A stretch of 64,000 bases of DNA from Hymenoscyphus infarciens. Its lineage: Eukaryota; Ascomycota; Leotiomycetes; Helotiales; Helotiaceae. The translations under genes were made by a program, and so were the position numbers. Shown here piece by piece: positions 1 through 11,560 of this stretch. A model generated the notes under the pieces. That model saw nothing but the letters and a program-made list of their open reading frames with translations. It was not told where the DNA came from and made no database searches. Each line of letters opens with the position of its first letter. The stretch's first letter is position 1. The stretch spans positions 305,498 through 369,497 of the forward strand of contig LLCB01000015.1 of the NCBI GenBank assembly GCA_001414345.1, read 5' to 3'.

Positions 1-1
1 A

Positions 2-118
2 AATCACAGGCTGTTGTCAGTATTCAAGGCGCTGCAGGGCAAGAGAATTGGGATTGTGATGCTTGATTTCTTTGACTCTCCAGGCAATCTTGTGGAGTCG
101 ATGCTTGGGCTGGAGTAA
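2..118 (+). CDS. C-terminal tail of a PLC-like phosphodiesterase (partial)
   Basis: The frame is open from base 2 to a TAA at 116-118 and gives the last 38 residues of a protein whose start lies outside the window. The segment KRIGIVMLDFF followed by a Leu/Val-rich helix resembles the final beta-strand and helix of the TIM-barrel PI-PLC-like phosphodiesterases common in ascomycetes, where a 'G-I-V-(L/M)-x-D-F' strand closes the barrel. The catalytic histidines would lie upstream and cannot be checked. The family call rests on this short stretch alone. The alternative is a chance open frame, but the residue pattern looks coding. Confidence 0.4.
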   Translation, partial: NHRLLSVFKALQGKRIGIVMLDFFDSPGNLVESMLGLE

Positions 119-1582
119 GATTCATTTGCTAGAGTCCGTTGGAGCAAGCTATGCTTCTATCGCTTCTTTTAAGAATGCCACTCTCTAATAGAAATATCAA
201 AAGGCGGAGGTTTCGAAGGAGAACGTCCTTTGTGATGATTTCCTTCAGCTCTCGGACTTCCCATGTATATTTTTCAGCAAGTCAGCACAATTACCGAAGA
301 ACGATTGACAGACCTTTTCCCGATTGCGAGCAAACAAACTCTTGACTCTGTTATTTCCTCTCGTGTGGCTATTCTAGCAACGGCTAAAATGGAAAGGGCT
401 GAAACTATGGATCGATCTATCATTGGAATATGGAATATCCGAGCACACAGAGTTAGAGAAAAGTCAACAATGACCTCGGGACAAGCGAGTCGACAAAAAC
501 CATATTGACGATACGAAAGCCAAACTTCTCTACTTACCCATTCTTTTCAACATGCGAAAAGTTATTCGAGGCTAATAAGGCCTATCTAAATGAGGCGAAA
601 AGGGATTCTTCACTGCACGTGATGTCCCAAAGTAGTTATCCTATCCCTGAAGAGAGATTTAGATAACGGTTGTATCAAACGCACGGCAACTCCTTTACAA
701 AGCGCGTTCTGCCCTACCCTCCCCAACCTAGGTAGACTTCTGCAGCCGCCTACCTGATCCGGTCCAAAAGTCCGTAGCCATTCGCCAGTCGCCATGGCGG
801 CACAGCAACAATCTTGCAGGAGATGGCACAATTCGCCGTCGACACCCAAACCCCGCATCTCGATCTCGCATCCCGTCCGCTTTCCTCCCCGAGCTCATTT
901 GAGGATGGACGGATTGATACTGCCAGCTACCAAGCCAGAGCACCTGAGCGGCGTCCTACCGATGGGTTAAATCAGTGACGGCATCGTAGACATCGTGGAA
1001 GTCGTCGGTCGGTCGGGGCGACGTCCTTCTCTTCCTTCTTCCACTTCCTTGTCCGACAAGGCCACAATCACGAAGCAAATACACGTACACTACATTGTAC
1101 GTCTGCTGGGGCGACGGGGCAGTTTGTTTCCAGTCTTCTTCTATCCTCCTGTCTGTAAGAATCCGGGTGCGGCGTTTGGACGTCTGTGGTGGTGCTGAGT
1201 GGCCACGCCTGCCACGAGTTCTCCCAGCTTGGAACTGGCCCTGTCGGATTGCTTTTGCCTCTTTCGTGCAAGTCTTGTTGCGTGTGGTCTTTTGTGGGGT
1301 ACGAGTCCCGTTGTTCACAATCACCACTGCTAATGTGGTGGTCTAGCGTCCTGGATCTCCTGATTTATAGAGGCCTGTCTTGATAAGAGGAATACCTAGG
1401 TGAAGCTTCTATATATTATATTGGCGGCGTACTGAAACTGCCCCATCATTGGGAGTATCCATCAAGGTTGCTATCCTCTCTCCACCCAGGTTGTCCTGCG
1501 TTGGCAACCCCAAGGTCTCGTCAATAGCATCCGAGTCTGAAAACTACAAACAACCACTGGCGAACTGTTCAACGATCGCACC
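119..1582. other. Intergenic, no gene recognised
   Basis: Several short overlapping frames exist on both strands, but none has splice partners or a recognisable motif. The last part holds an AT-rich stretch near 1410-1420 and a CT-rich leader just before the ATG at 1583, which fits the promoter and 5' UTR of the downstream gene. Confidence 0.6.
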
Positions 1583-3165
1583 ATGCATTCGTTTACAGTC
1601 TCCAATACATGGCTCCTAGGCCTCGGAATAGCATTCCTGCTATCGACAATTGTCATACTTACGATCAACAAGCGTCAAAGATATTCAGTGCTCAATAGAT
1701 TTCGCTTCGGTCGACGTCGTGCTTCTGCTGCCTCAACGCCACCACGTTCCATTTCGCCATCTAAGGATGTCAAGACTAAAGGATCACTATCTGTCAGCTC
1801 CAGCATCGACTATGTTAATACGTTCCCGCCTTCAACGCGGTCTACTCTCCGTCGACTCTCAAAGACCGCGTCGACATCAAACCGGAAGATATTGAATGGC
1901 CCTGATCCTACTCCCGAGTTCATGGCCAAGAATCCTCTTCCGATGGATCGACCTTATACTATGGACAATGGGACTCCCAAATACACACCAATGGGCTTTT
2001 CTACTGACGAGATTCGGGCCATGGGCGATTTCCCGGACTACAATATCCTGACCGATGTTCCGGATCCGGCGCCGTACAAGGAATTCGACCCAGTCAAGGC
2101 ACTTGCACGACCATATCGACCTTTTAGATGGACCTATCATCAAACCATGTGTGAGTGAAGCCAAAACTTTTTATAGAGTCCTTCACTAATTGCCGAGAAG
2201 CTTTCCACAAAATGGAGCCGGACTGGTGGTTGGAAGTTGACAAAACTTATATTTCAACTATCAAGATACGTCAAGACCTTTTCAGAGATCATGGCAACAA
2301 AGTCCTCGATTTCCTACCTGGGTCTGAACTTGTATGTAAGGAATTGATGGAGATGTGCCTACGGTTTTATTGTGCCCGGTATCCAGCCTACTTCTCATTG
2401 TCGCCAGACAGAACCATCTTTCGCAACTCTCTCCTCAAAACGAAAACAGACATCAAGAGCATGCACCCTCTCCATGTACTTCTCAACAACGTCCCTGAAG
2501 ATTTTGGTATCGTCCTACGAAACGAGAAAGATGGCATGTACTACATGCGCGCCGGAGTGATTTGCAGTTCACTGGGCTGGAACGTCAGTACCAAAATCGG
2601 CCTCAGTCTCCGGGATATCCACACTCCAATTCCAGATTACAAGGAGAAGATGCAGTTCAGCATGGATCGATACTTCAGCAAAATGGCGACAAACACTCCC
2701 ATTCAGCGCGGAAGCTGGGGACTTGAAATCGGTGCGCCACTCTTCATGCCACCAGGCGACCCGCATGAACTGCTTCGCGAGTCGCAAAGTAAAGATCTGG
2801 GGATTGAGGAGTGCAACTTGCGAGTTGATTGGCAAACTTTGAGGAGGATGCCTTTGAGTGGCGGGATTGTTTTCAATTTTACTGCTCTCTTCACTCCCGT
2901 TCAGGAATTCCGAGACGAGCCTTATATTCCGGCATTAGTCTTAAAGATCTTGAAGGAGGGCAAGAAAAGTCTGATGGAGTACAAAAATACCTGGCACGTC
3001 GAACATGTTGTTGTCCCCGAACTGGAAAAGTATGCCAAGGAACAGGTAGAGAGTGGGTTGGTAAGGGGTGAGAAAGAAGGTGAAGAATGGGATGTTGCCA
3101 CTCTGGAAGGCTATCCTTACTTTTCTGGTTGGGAGGAGAAATGGCATCGCCAGCAAGGATACTGA
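1583..3165 (+). CDS. DUF3445 haem-dependent oxidative N-demethylase-like protein, membrane-anchored
   Basis: Two exons, 1583-2150 and 2201-3165, joined by a 50-nt intron (GTGAGT donor, CTAAT branch site, AAG acceptor), give 510 residues. The first ATG follows a CT-rich leader. Residues about 9-27 form one hydrophobic segment followed by basic residues, so it is probably a single-pass anchor. A low-complexity Ser/Pro/Arg linker runs to about residue 110. The rest matches the DUF3445 family: the KMEPDWW entry motif after the splice, a His/Pro-rich core (MHPLHVLLNNVPEDFG), GWNVSTKIG, and the R-Q-Q-type C-terminus (WHRQQGY). Family knowledge: the bacterial relatives are the alpha subunit of haem-dependent oxidative N-demethylase, acting on methylated amines. 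The fungal substrate is not established. No obvious partner subunit lies nearby. Confidence 0.85.
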
Positions 3166-5080
3166 AGACAGGAAAACAATGCGTGGGTTCATGATTGGCA
3201 TTTGGACCAGAGATTTCATATCGGGTAGCCTTTACTTTTCGCATGGCTCAATCGAGTTTTGAACATCACATGCTGCCATTTATTCGACTCCTCTCTCCTT
3301 CCTGTTTCCCTTTTTGTTATATAGTAGCAGCCTGGAGACAGTCCAATGTTCTCAAATTGATATTCTTCACCGTTATCCTTTCTTTGGACAAACGAACATT
3401 ATGGTTCCACATTGTGCTTGAACCACACTGGGATGGAGTCTAGAGGTGCCTTTCTTTTGCACCTCGAGGTCGAGAATGTGGCGCTCTGCTCGTAAATTTG
3501 CTCGGTGGATTACTAGCGAGATTTCCTGTAGGCAATTACGCGATATTCTAGTCTAAAGACTTGGCACGTTCCCCTTTTTGCAACTGGAGCTCAATCGGAA
3601 GCGATCCATTGAGATGGTCTGCTTCGCTTGTTGAATGCCGGGATTCAGAGATATTTGCACCACTACCTAAAAAGTCCAACCCACTTTCCGTAGTCCACCC
3701 AAATGCTGGATGTACCATTTTCCCCTATCCCCAATTTCCCCATAGCAGTAGATCAACGTATAGGAAAAAGAGCCGCTCTTGCTGCTGGCTTCTGGAGCAG
3801 ACGTTGCCGCTCTTTGCCGCTTAAGGGATGGGTTCTCTCTGACCCTCAAATCTGATTGGCTCGGAATTTGGCGCCGTCCAGCCTCTGAGCCAAGACCTCG
3901 AGATACATTCTCCTGACGGAAAATGAGGGCATTGCCATCGGATTTTGCGATGTTGCGATGCTTTTTCCGACCTTTGGGTTCCTTAGCGGCTGCGTAAGCG
4001 GGGTACACGACGGATAGGTGCCTCCCAAAGTCCCGTTCAGTTGGATTTTGACACTGGGATCCGCGTCTAGACTTCTAGTCGACTGTCCAACTGACGGTTT
4101 CGCCACTCGATCATTTCCCACGCGAGCCATCTGACGCTGCCCTGGCGACTGGGGCGAATCAGCAATGGTGGTGTACCTTGCCAGTACCTTACGACAATAC
4201 AGAGTCCGACGGAAAATGGCGATTCTGGTATTATGGTATGGTGCGTTGCCGTTGCGGTTCCGGTTGCGGTTGCAGCAGCAGTTGCAGCAGTTGCCGTGTC
4301 GCCCAAATGGTCAAGCAAACCACAACTCCTTCGTCCACGGCAGACGGGCCCGAAGCAACAAAGCTATACCTTACTATACTGTACGAGCACTTGCCCTTCT
4401 CCGCAGAGCGACTTGCGACTTTACCTACTGCAAAGTAGCCCAGGGCATCAGAGAGGGACCGTGGCGCAGGGGAGGTCAGGTGAAGAGGCGAAAGCTCTGC
4501 AAACCTGAAGCTGTTCAGTTCTGTTCGATAGCTACCCGAGCTGCAACCTTAGGACGAAGTACCTACCTACATATCTTACCATCACCACGACGCTCTTCCA
4601 TCACTGCCGCTCACCAACGACCCCCCGACCATCTATTTCCCACCGACTGCGGTTCGTTGCCGCGTACCACGCGCTTGCTCGCTGTCGCTAGTCGTTGTCG
4701 TTGTCGCTGTCGCTCTCTCTCGCTCGCTCTCGCCGTCGCTCATAGCCAACGACCATGGGCACTTGGTAGCGGTGCTGTTCGCCCGTTCCGGCCCTTCGAA
4801 CAAGGAAAGGGGTGAGGAGTTGAGGAAGGCAAGACGACTAGCCTCTGGGGGATTTCTCCCAGTTTTCAACCTCGCGGAGCCGGACTTGACTCCGCTGGGA
4901 AATCGTACTAAGCCACCGCTCAACCATGTCGTTTGAAAATCGTCTCTCTCTCCAGCCAGAGCCAGAGCAGCACCCCATATCGACCTCTACCGACCGTCTC
5001 GCCACCGCGCCTAATTCCATGTATACATGCCACGCGCCGGTACCCGACGAATGCCTCTTACGCCTCTTGAAGGGAAGCAC

Positions 5081-5120
5081 ATAGCATAGCATAGCATAGC
5101 ATAGCATAGCATAGCATAGC
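5081..5120. repeat. (ATAGC)8 microsatellite
   Basis: Eight perfect copies of the pentamer ATAGC in tandem, about 415 bp upstream of the start codon of the Zn2Cys6 regulator. It is likely to be length-polymorphic between strains. Confidence 0.95.
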
Positions 5121-5245
5121 CATTGCTTCGTGACTGCCCCTAAGACGGCCGTGGCCAGCGAGAATGCCCCCGGGTGCCACGACGGAGATATAAACCGGCG
5201 ACCACCTCAGTGCTCTGCCCTGGAATCGACCCAGAGGCTCCCAGA

Positions 5246-5305
5246 GCTGCCGCTGCCCTGTCGCTGCCCTGCCCTGCCTGCCCTGCCTGCCCTGCCTGCC
5301 CTGCC
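5246..5305. repeat. CTGCC-type low-complexity tandem repeat
   Basis: Imperfect array of CTGCC/CCTGC units (GCTGCCCTGCCTGCC type) about 230 bp upstream of the Zn2Cys6 gene. No function can be read from it. Confidence 0.85.
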
Positions 5306-5534
5306 AGAGGATACAGAGGGGCTCGTTGGCAGGTACCTAGGTACTGAGTATCACGTACCTAGGTAGTACCTTCCATTACCAACCCTTGCTGTCGACCCAA
5401 GACACGCCTTCCGCATCTCTCCATACCACCCAGACGAGAGCGGGGGGAGACAGCCCGCCTTGGTGGCCCACCTTGGGTTCCAGCTACCAAGAAGAAAAGA
5501 GAAAAGCAGTCGAGTGCTGAACATGAGATAAACC

Positions 5535-8364
5535 ATGGACTCGGCATCAAGCGCAACATCCTCCAACCCAGCCCCCACAAGGGCACAGAGGGGAGCCATT
5601 GCAACTCAAGTAAGCTTCGATTTCCTTGCGCTCGGGCGACAGAGCCTTAGCCCTTTGACCGTGTGGATGCTATTGCTGAGCTACCACCAGGTCGTCTGGC
5701 TCCGGCGGTAGCATAGCGGTGGCTATGTGTAGTACGCGCACCCAAACCAGAAAGCTCCGGAACTGACAAGTGTGGAAAGGCATGTGAGACTTGCCGGCAG
5801 AGAAAGCAGAAGTGTGACGAGCAACGGCCGAAATGTTCTCTCTGTATGCGAATGAAGCTGGAGTGTAGGTATAGAGAACCCCAACCGACAAAGTAAGTGC
5901 TCTGCCAATATCTAAATATACCATGGATCTCGGACCCAGATCATCAGATGCTCCTCCTCCTCCTTCGGGGAAGCGGGACAGATCAGAGGAGATGACCCCT
6001 TGCCTCTGCATTTGCCCCTTTGTGAGAGCTCTACCTATATTTTGCTTTGCTTTGCTTTGCTTTGGCCATGGAATGGGACTTACTAGTGGTGTGCAGGAAA
6101 GACAGAACCCTAGTGGATATTCTGGACAGGCTCAAGAGCCTAGAAGGGAAAGTTGATCGTATAATTCCTCTCCGGCCCCAGATTCCGACTGGCTTTGGTC
6201 CGCCGCAGTCCTCCCCGTCAAGTGCTCCGTCCTTCAATGTCGAACCCGATCTAAGCTCCTCCTATACCTCCTCGCAGCGACTTCCCGCCTTCCAGCCCAG
6301 CCCGAGCAGCACGTCCAGGAAACCCCCATATCGCCATGCCTCGGCCGCTCATAAAATGTTGACATGGCCTGCTATTCAGAATATGTTGGTACAAGCTAAT
6401 CCGGAGAATGCTGAGGATCTGAAGACGTTGGAAGACGACGGCTCTGCATTTGTAGTGCGGGTCCAAAAGACCATGCCCAATCTACCTCAAGATGAAGGGT
6501 TGCCAAGTCAACCATTCGTAGGAATGCTAACACAGGCAACAAGAGCTGTGGGAGTGGCAAGAGTTATCTTCCCGGACTTGAGTGCGCAAATAATGGCCGA
6601 CCTCGCAAATTCGTACTTTGACACCTTCAATCTGCTCTATCCGTTTATGGATAGGCAAACTTTCATGTCCGACACCCTATCACGAGTACAATCCGAAGGG
6701 TTTGATGGTGACACCGAATCCGTTCTGGCGCTGCTCATACTTGCGCTGGGCGACTTGGCATCAAATGCGATCCATGGTCCTCCTATCGAAAGCCATCAAG
6801 GTCGTGCAAGTGGCATCCGAGGGGGATCGGCCTCGAGACCGCCGGGTCTTGCTCTCTTCAACGAGGCAAGAAAGCGAATAGGTTTTGTTCTCACGAGCTG
6901 TGACCTTGAAAACGTTCAGATATTCTGCCTGGCAGCGTGCGTTGGCCTCCTCTTTCTACCCATGTCCAATTCACAAACGAGGTGACTTACATATGTTTTC
7001 ACAGGCTGTATTACGAATCGTGTTCTCATCACCTGGTATGCTTGCCTGAAGCCTCGCAATCTCCCTGCTTGACATGTGCTAACCTCAAAATTCTAGGATT
7101 TTTGGAGACTGACTGTCTCTGCCTCATTGGCTTGTCAGGTAATGATCACGTGGTGGGTATTTCTTCTTTCCTTTTGAGAAGGGCTTGCTGATACCTTTAA
7201 GCAACACGATCGACTGGGACTCCCAGAGAGGAGATATTACGAAGCGGGCCTATTGGCATTGTGTAATGATGGAAACGTAAGTTTGAAACCTTGATCACAT
7301 GTAGGACATTATTGAGAATTTGAAGGTGTTTGAACGTTGAGCTCGATCTCCCAACCACAGGCATCATGTCATTTGAAGATCAAGTTGGAATGCCTGCCTT
7401 TTCAGGCCCAATTTGCGACAAAGATCAACATATCAGTCAGAACACACACTTCGAAAAGCACTTTGCGTCCCAAATTGCCTTGCGACGATTATGTGCAGAG
7501 CTTCACCATGATATCAACGACTGTAAGTTGTTGCCACTTCCTCGCGCATGCAATACTAATGAGATCCAGCCGTGCGAAATATCGTGACACCTGAATCTTC
7601 CAATGAAGATTACGCTGGACCGAATGCAAGTTCACTAAAACAACTGGCATCGCGACTTGCCCAGTGGAGAGCCATACTACCACCTGAGCTTCAATGGCCA
7701 GAAGATGACCCAACCAGCTTTCCCTCTCCTCAACCAACCAGTCCGTACAATCAAATGTTGGACCCTCGGTTATCACCGCAACAACAATCCCGCCTGGCTC
7801 CCCAACGCTCTCCTCTGTTTACCACAGACTTGGATAACGAACCAGCACATTACCCGTATTTGTATGATATCCACGTTGCCTTATTAAGAACAAGGTATTA
7901 TTACGCCAAGTATATGGTTTATCGACCGTTTGTGTATAAAGCTTTACATTTTCCCGAGCTGATGACGAGTGAGGATATTGATGGCGCGGCAGAATGTTTA
8001 AGGGTATGTTAAGCTCATGCTTTCCCAAACTCACCCATCCCTTCAAAACATCATACTAATTAATTCGCGATAGACATGTCTCAAATGGCCACTAACCCTC
8101 TCACCCACTTCCCGAAGGAAAAGAATGGTCCCATATTTATTTTACTGGTCCCAAAACTTCCTGGGGATTCTTCTGATGCTTCACATGACGCGACATAGTC
8201 TCATGTTGGGCAAGATTAGGGAAAGTAGGTGTGGACAGAGATTTGAGGAGGACTTGGGTGTCTCTGTTGAGTTGATGATTGATTGGATTCGGGATCTTAA
8301 GACTGTGGATCCGATTGCGAAGTTGTGTTGGAAGATCCTACAGGGGGTTTATAATTTGGATTGA
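5535..8364 (+). CDS. Zn2Cys6 fungal transcription factor with middle homology region
   Basis: Nine exons: 5535-5609, 5717-5892, 6097-6936, 7005-7035, 7097-7152, 7202-7276, 7326-7522, 7570-8003, 8074-8364. All junctions keep frame and give 724 residues. Residues 48-75 form a perfect binuclear zinc cluster (C-x2-C-x6-C-x6-C-x2-C-x6-C; ACETCRQRKQKC then CSLC and C75). It is followed by a heptad-like linker (RTLVDILDRLKSLEGKVDRI, about residues 86-105) typical of dimerisation. From about residue 255 (ANSYFDTFNLLYPFMD) to the end it resembles the fungal-specific transcription factor domain, including the DSQRGDITKRAYWHCVMMET stretch. Intron 2 is long (204 nt) and contains (TTTGC)4. The acceptor of intron 1 is the least certain: an alternative at about 5790 would remove 25 residues just before the zinc cluster. 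The target genes are unknown. Confidence 0.85.
6041..6060. repeat. (TTTGC)4 microsatellite inside intron 2 of the Zn2Cys6 gene
   Basis: Four copies of TTTGC lie within the long second intron, about 40 nt before the acceptor. They keep an upstream frame open by chance and can mislead gene callers into starting the protein here and losing the zinc cluster. Confidence 0.9.
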
Positions 8365-9159
8365 TTGTGACCTGGATTCGAGGTATAACCTGGGTTTTAA
8401 GAATGAGCGAAGGAGGAAAAAAAGCTTGGTACTGGTGAGGGGCCCGGATGTTTTGTGACGGCGTTTGAAAATTAACAAAAAGTGGTAGGGAGGGGTGAGG
8501 TGGGGGAGTGAGTTTGATTAGAAGAAGTACAAAAACTGGAGAGCCGGAAGAGTTGCGAATTGCAAAAAAAGGGGGGGGTGCGGCAGGTTTGTTCTGTGCT
8601 TTTTATTACCCGAATTGGAAGGGAAGGGGCGAAAATCTTGCCATGTGCAGGGGTAAAGATTGTTCTGACAAGTTCTCTTTTGGTTATTGCATAGCGTTAG
8701 ATGGGCGAAACATTATGAGCAGATTTGTGATACGAGTTTGTTGCTGTTGACTTTGATGTTGTCATCTCGAGGCGGTTTGTTTTGGTCCACCTGTGCGGCA
8801 ATATTTGATAGGTCAAGTGTAGAAGAGCTCCTTGCCTTCCTTGTAAACTTACATCAACGATAATTGGATTCTTGATACGTCACCTTTATTCTTCCACAGG
8901 CCAGGGGAAAGTGCCTTGAGACGTCACGAAAATAATTTCTACACCCTCTGGTGGTCTGCTGTTGAGAAGTAACACACCTCTTGGTCGAAAGTCCTTTCAA
9001 AAGTCGCTTGAATAGCTCATCTCAAAAGAGCTGTTTTGAAATCATGATTCTCTCTCTCTCTCTCTCTCTCTCACAAACCCAAATAACCACATATCCCCCA
9101 CAAAAAAGCGCCATAAAAAGCCCCCCTTGAAAATTCCCCTCATCAAAGATAATTCAAAT
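8365..9159. other. Convergent intergenic region
   Basis: Lies between the 3' ends of the Zn2Cys6 regulator (plus strand) and the dienoyl-CoA reductase (minus strand). It holds a (TC)n run at about 9049-9072 and no convincing gene. The short frame at 8508-8750 shows no recognisable protein pattern. Confidence 0.6.
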
Positions 9160-10446
9160 CTATAACTTGGATTGTCTAGCCCCCTTCCCCTTCGCATACC
9201 CACCACCCTGTAAAATGAAATCCGGATAAGCCATCGCGCCGTCGAAACTCCCGGCTGGTGAACGCCATCCTCCGCCATCTATTACTAGGACCTCGCCGTT
9301 TACGTAGCTTCCTGTGTCGCTGAAGAGGTAGACTGTTCCGTCTGCTATCTCTTTGACGGTTCCGTAGCGGCCGAGGGGGTTTTTGCGGGCGGCGGAGCCG
9401 TCGTTTGTGTCTGAGAGGCGGGTCATTCCCTCTGTGCCTGCGACTGGGGGGTGTTAGTTATTTGGAGGAAGAGAAAAGAGGAGGGGTGGGAGGGAGGTCT
9501 TGGGAGACGGGGGTTGAGTGAAGGGCATGGTTTTGTTGTTTTAGGTCTTCTTGGGGGGTCCTGGCTCCATGTTTTTGACTTGGTTAGAAGTCTCCAAATC
9601 CGTGGTCAAGAAAATCCTCCATTCACTTCGAAAACTCCATGACTAAAGCTCGAAAAATGAGGAACACAGCACTTACTAGGACCAGGAGTAATAACATTAC
9701 TCGTCACTCCAAAAGGACCGAATTCCAAAGCCGCACCAGCCATTATAGCATCCACACCCGCCTTCGCAGCCGCAGCATGTGTCTGCAATGGCATGCCCGT
9801 AAAGTGAAATGAAGCAGATATAAAAAGTATCCTTCCGCCAGTGGAACTATTCGTTCCGGTATTTGGATTCTTCTTCGCAGACTCGAGGAGATGGGGAAGT
9901 GTGGATTTGAGGGTATTGAAGGATCCGACGGTATCGATATCCATTACAGTTTTAAAGGCATTCGCTGAGAGACCGGAGATTGGGGAGAGGAAGTTTCCTG
10001 CTGCTCCTGCGCTGTTGGAAGATTTATTGTTAGTTTATGAATACTGAGCGGAAGATCTGGGGAGTAAGTGTACATTACGAAATCTATGGAACCAAGTTCT
10101 TGTACACATCTCTCAACCGCCCTTTCTAAACTTTCAATTTTCCGAACGTCTATTGCTCCTATGCCTATGACTTTTGCTCCTTTCCGTGCGGTAGCTATGT
10201 TCTGTGCCATCTTTTCGGTCTTTTCTACGTTTCGACCTATGATACATGCGTTTGCGCCGAGGTGGACGAGGGCTCTGACTTGGGCTGAGCAGATTGTGCC
10301 AGCTCCTCCGGTGCAGAAGACTACTTTTCCGTCTGGGGATTTGAGGTTAGTTTGTGCTGTTTGTGCTGTTTATGCGGAGGGGGGGTGGTACCAAATATTC
10401 CTTCTCGCCATACTGAAGAGAGGTATTCGGATCGTGGGACTGCCAT
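9160..10446 (-). CDS. sps19: Peroxisomal 2,4-dienoyl-CoA reductase (SDR family)
   Basis: Four exons on the minus strand (10446-10392, 10332-10074, 10011-9677, 9443-9160) give 310 residues. The N-terminus (MAVPRSEYLSSVWREGIF, then GKVVFCTGG) is characteristic of fungal Sps19-type enzymes, which reduce 2,4-dienoyl-CoA with NADPH so that unsaturated fatty acids can enter beta-oxidation. The cofactor-binding turn is TGGAGTI at residues 26-32. The 'N-A-F-K-x-V-M-D-I-D' helix follows, and the active-site lysine segment reads AAAAKAGVDAI. The glycine-rich VNGEVLVIDGG motif is near the end, and the protein ends in SKL, a perfect type-1 peroxisomal signal. Introns 1 and 2 have GTAC donors. It is divergent from the Atg33-like gene. 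Confidence 0.93.
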
Positions 10447-10880
10447 CGGGAATGGTGAGTTTGAGCTTGAAGGAGGAGGGGTTATTAGAGGTCTGTTGGA
10501 ATTGTTCCAAGATTGTTGGAGCTCTAGGGGCTTTGTTTGAGTGAGGGGTCGTCAAGTCGTTATCGGGAATGGCTGTGCTATTGTGACTTGTCTCTTGTAA
10601 GAGTCCGGGGAAGTGGATTCGCTTGTAATATATCAAAACAAGCCGAGCCGAGGCAAAAGCGGAAATGCAGGACGGAGCGGGATCGCGCTTTGTGCCAAGT
10701 GGTAACATTAACTTGACTTGGACCTTGAGGTTAAAGCTCCGTCCAAGTGGCAGCGTCAAGGCTTCAAAGCTTCCCTTCATCCACCTTTACGAAAGAAGAT
10801 ACTCTCTCTATTCTCCCCTTCATCGCCAACACGCGCATTCGCATATCCAACATCCGTCGTTGCCTCTGCCAATTGACAAG
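10447..10880. promoter_or_regulatory. Shared divergent promoter of the dienoyl-CoA reductase and Atg33-like genes
   Basis: 434 bp separate the two start codons, so both promoters must share this space. At 10648-10653 there is one CCGAGG hexamer, the core recognised by the fatty-acid regulators FarA/FarB in Aspergillus and relatives (established knowledge). A single 6-bp match in this length could be chance, at about one in five. Gene function makes fatty-acid induction plausible for the reductase side. CT-rich tracts at 10796-10870 fit a pyrimidine-rich leader for the plus-strand gene. Confidence 0.5.
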
Positions 10881-11560
10881 ATGGCGTCCAAAGGAGTGTC
10901 GACGCTCAAGTTCGTAGGCATCTGCTCGATTGGTTTATACACGGTAAGCTCCTCTACGTCTTTGCAGGAACATCGAACCATTTACCTAAAAGACAACATA
11001 CTGATATGAAACCAAAATAGGGACTCTCATACACACTCAGCACCCTCACCCTACCCACCCTCCTCACCCTCCCCAACGCCAGCACCGCCAATCGAGCATT
11101 CGCAAACCTCACCACCCTCTCCTTGACACACCTCCAAACCCTCGCCGGCATATCGAGCTCCTCTTTCCTCCTCGCCTACCTCTTCTCTCCCCGCAGTCAG
11201 AAACACCCTTATTTAATCTGGTCCTCCCTCTTCATCGCTTCCTCCGGTCTCTCCTCGTTCCTCCTCCCCGATGACACGGCTGCGAAATCGACACCTACGA
11301 AGCAGAAGAGGGAGAAGAAGACGAAGACAGGATTGATGGATGCGAGTTACGAAGTCGTAGGTGCTAGTGATCACAGTGAGACGAGTGGCGAGGAGCCCGA
11401 GGAGGAGGAAGATGTTAATGGGGAGGAAGTTCGGGTCCAGATGGAGGGATTCATGGTCAAGCAGATTGCCAGAACAGCAGTAGCCGCCATCGGATTCGCT
11501 ATGAGCGTTGTGGGTGTCTGGGGCGATGGAGCTGTTGAGACGGTTATTATTGAATTGTGA
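10881..11560 (+). CDS. atg33: Atg33-like mitochondrial outer-membrane mitophagy protein
   Basis: Two exons (10881-10943 and 11021-11560) separated by a 77-nt intron give 200 residues, close to the 197 of yeast Atg33. The N-terminal pattern (K-x-x-x-x-x-S-I-G-L-Y-x-G-L) agrees with what is known of Atg33. Three to four hydrophobic segments are visible: about residues 8-35, 62-80, 85-100 and a C-terminal helix (about 175-192). Between them is an acidic, charged loop (SGEEPEEEEDVNGEE) with a preceding Lys-rich stretch. Atg33 is needed for mitophagy in yeast at stationary phase. The role here is inferred from weak sequence pattern and topology. Confidence 0.6.

Larger units (their letters stand above)
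3166..5534. other. Intergenic, low-complexity spacer and promoter region
   Basis: No gene is recognised in this 2.4 kb. From about 4240 to 4760 the sequence is dominated by GTTGC/CGTTGC-type and CTCGCT-type runs that create long but meaningless open frames on both strands. Two tandem repeats lie just upstream of the Zn2Cys6 gene and are listed separately. The palindromic motif TACCTAGGTA occurs at about 5334-5343 and recurs at about 5356-5365. Confidence 0.6.

Noticed and set aside
4165..4815. A 216-residue frame on the plus strand with others overlapping on both strands
   Set aside because: It is produced by low-complexity GTTGC and CTCGCT runs; the protein is an Arg/Gln/Leu repeat with no family resemblance.
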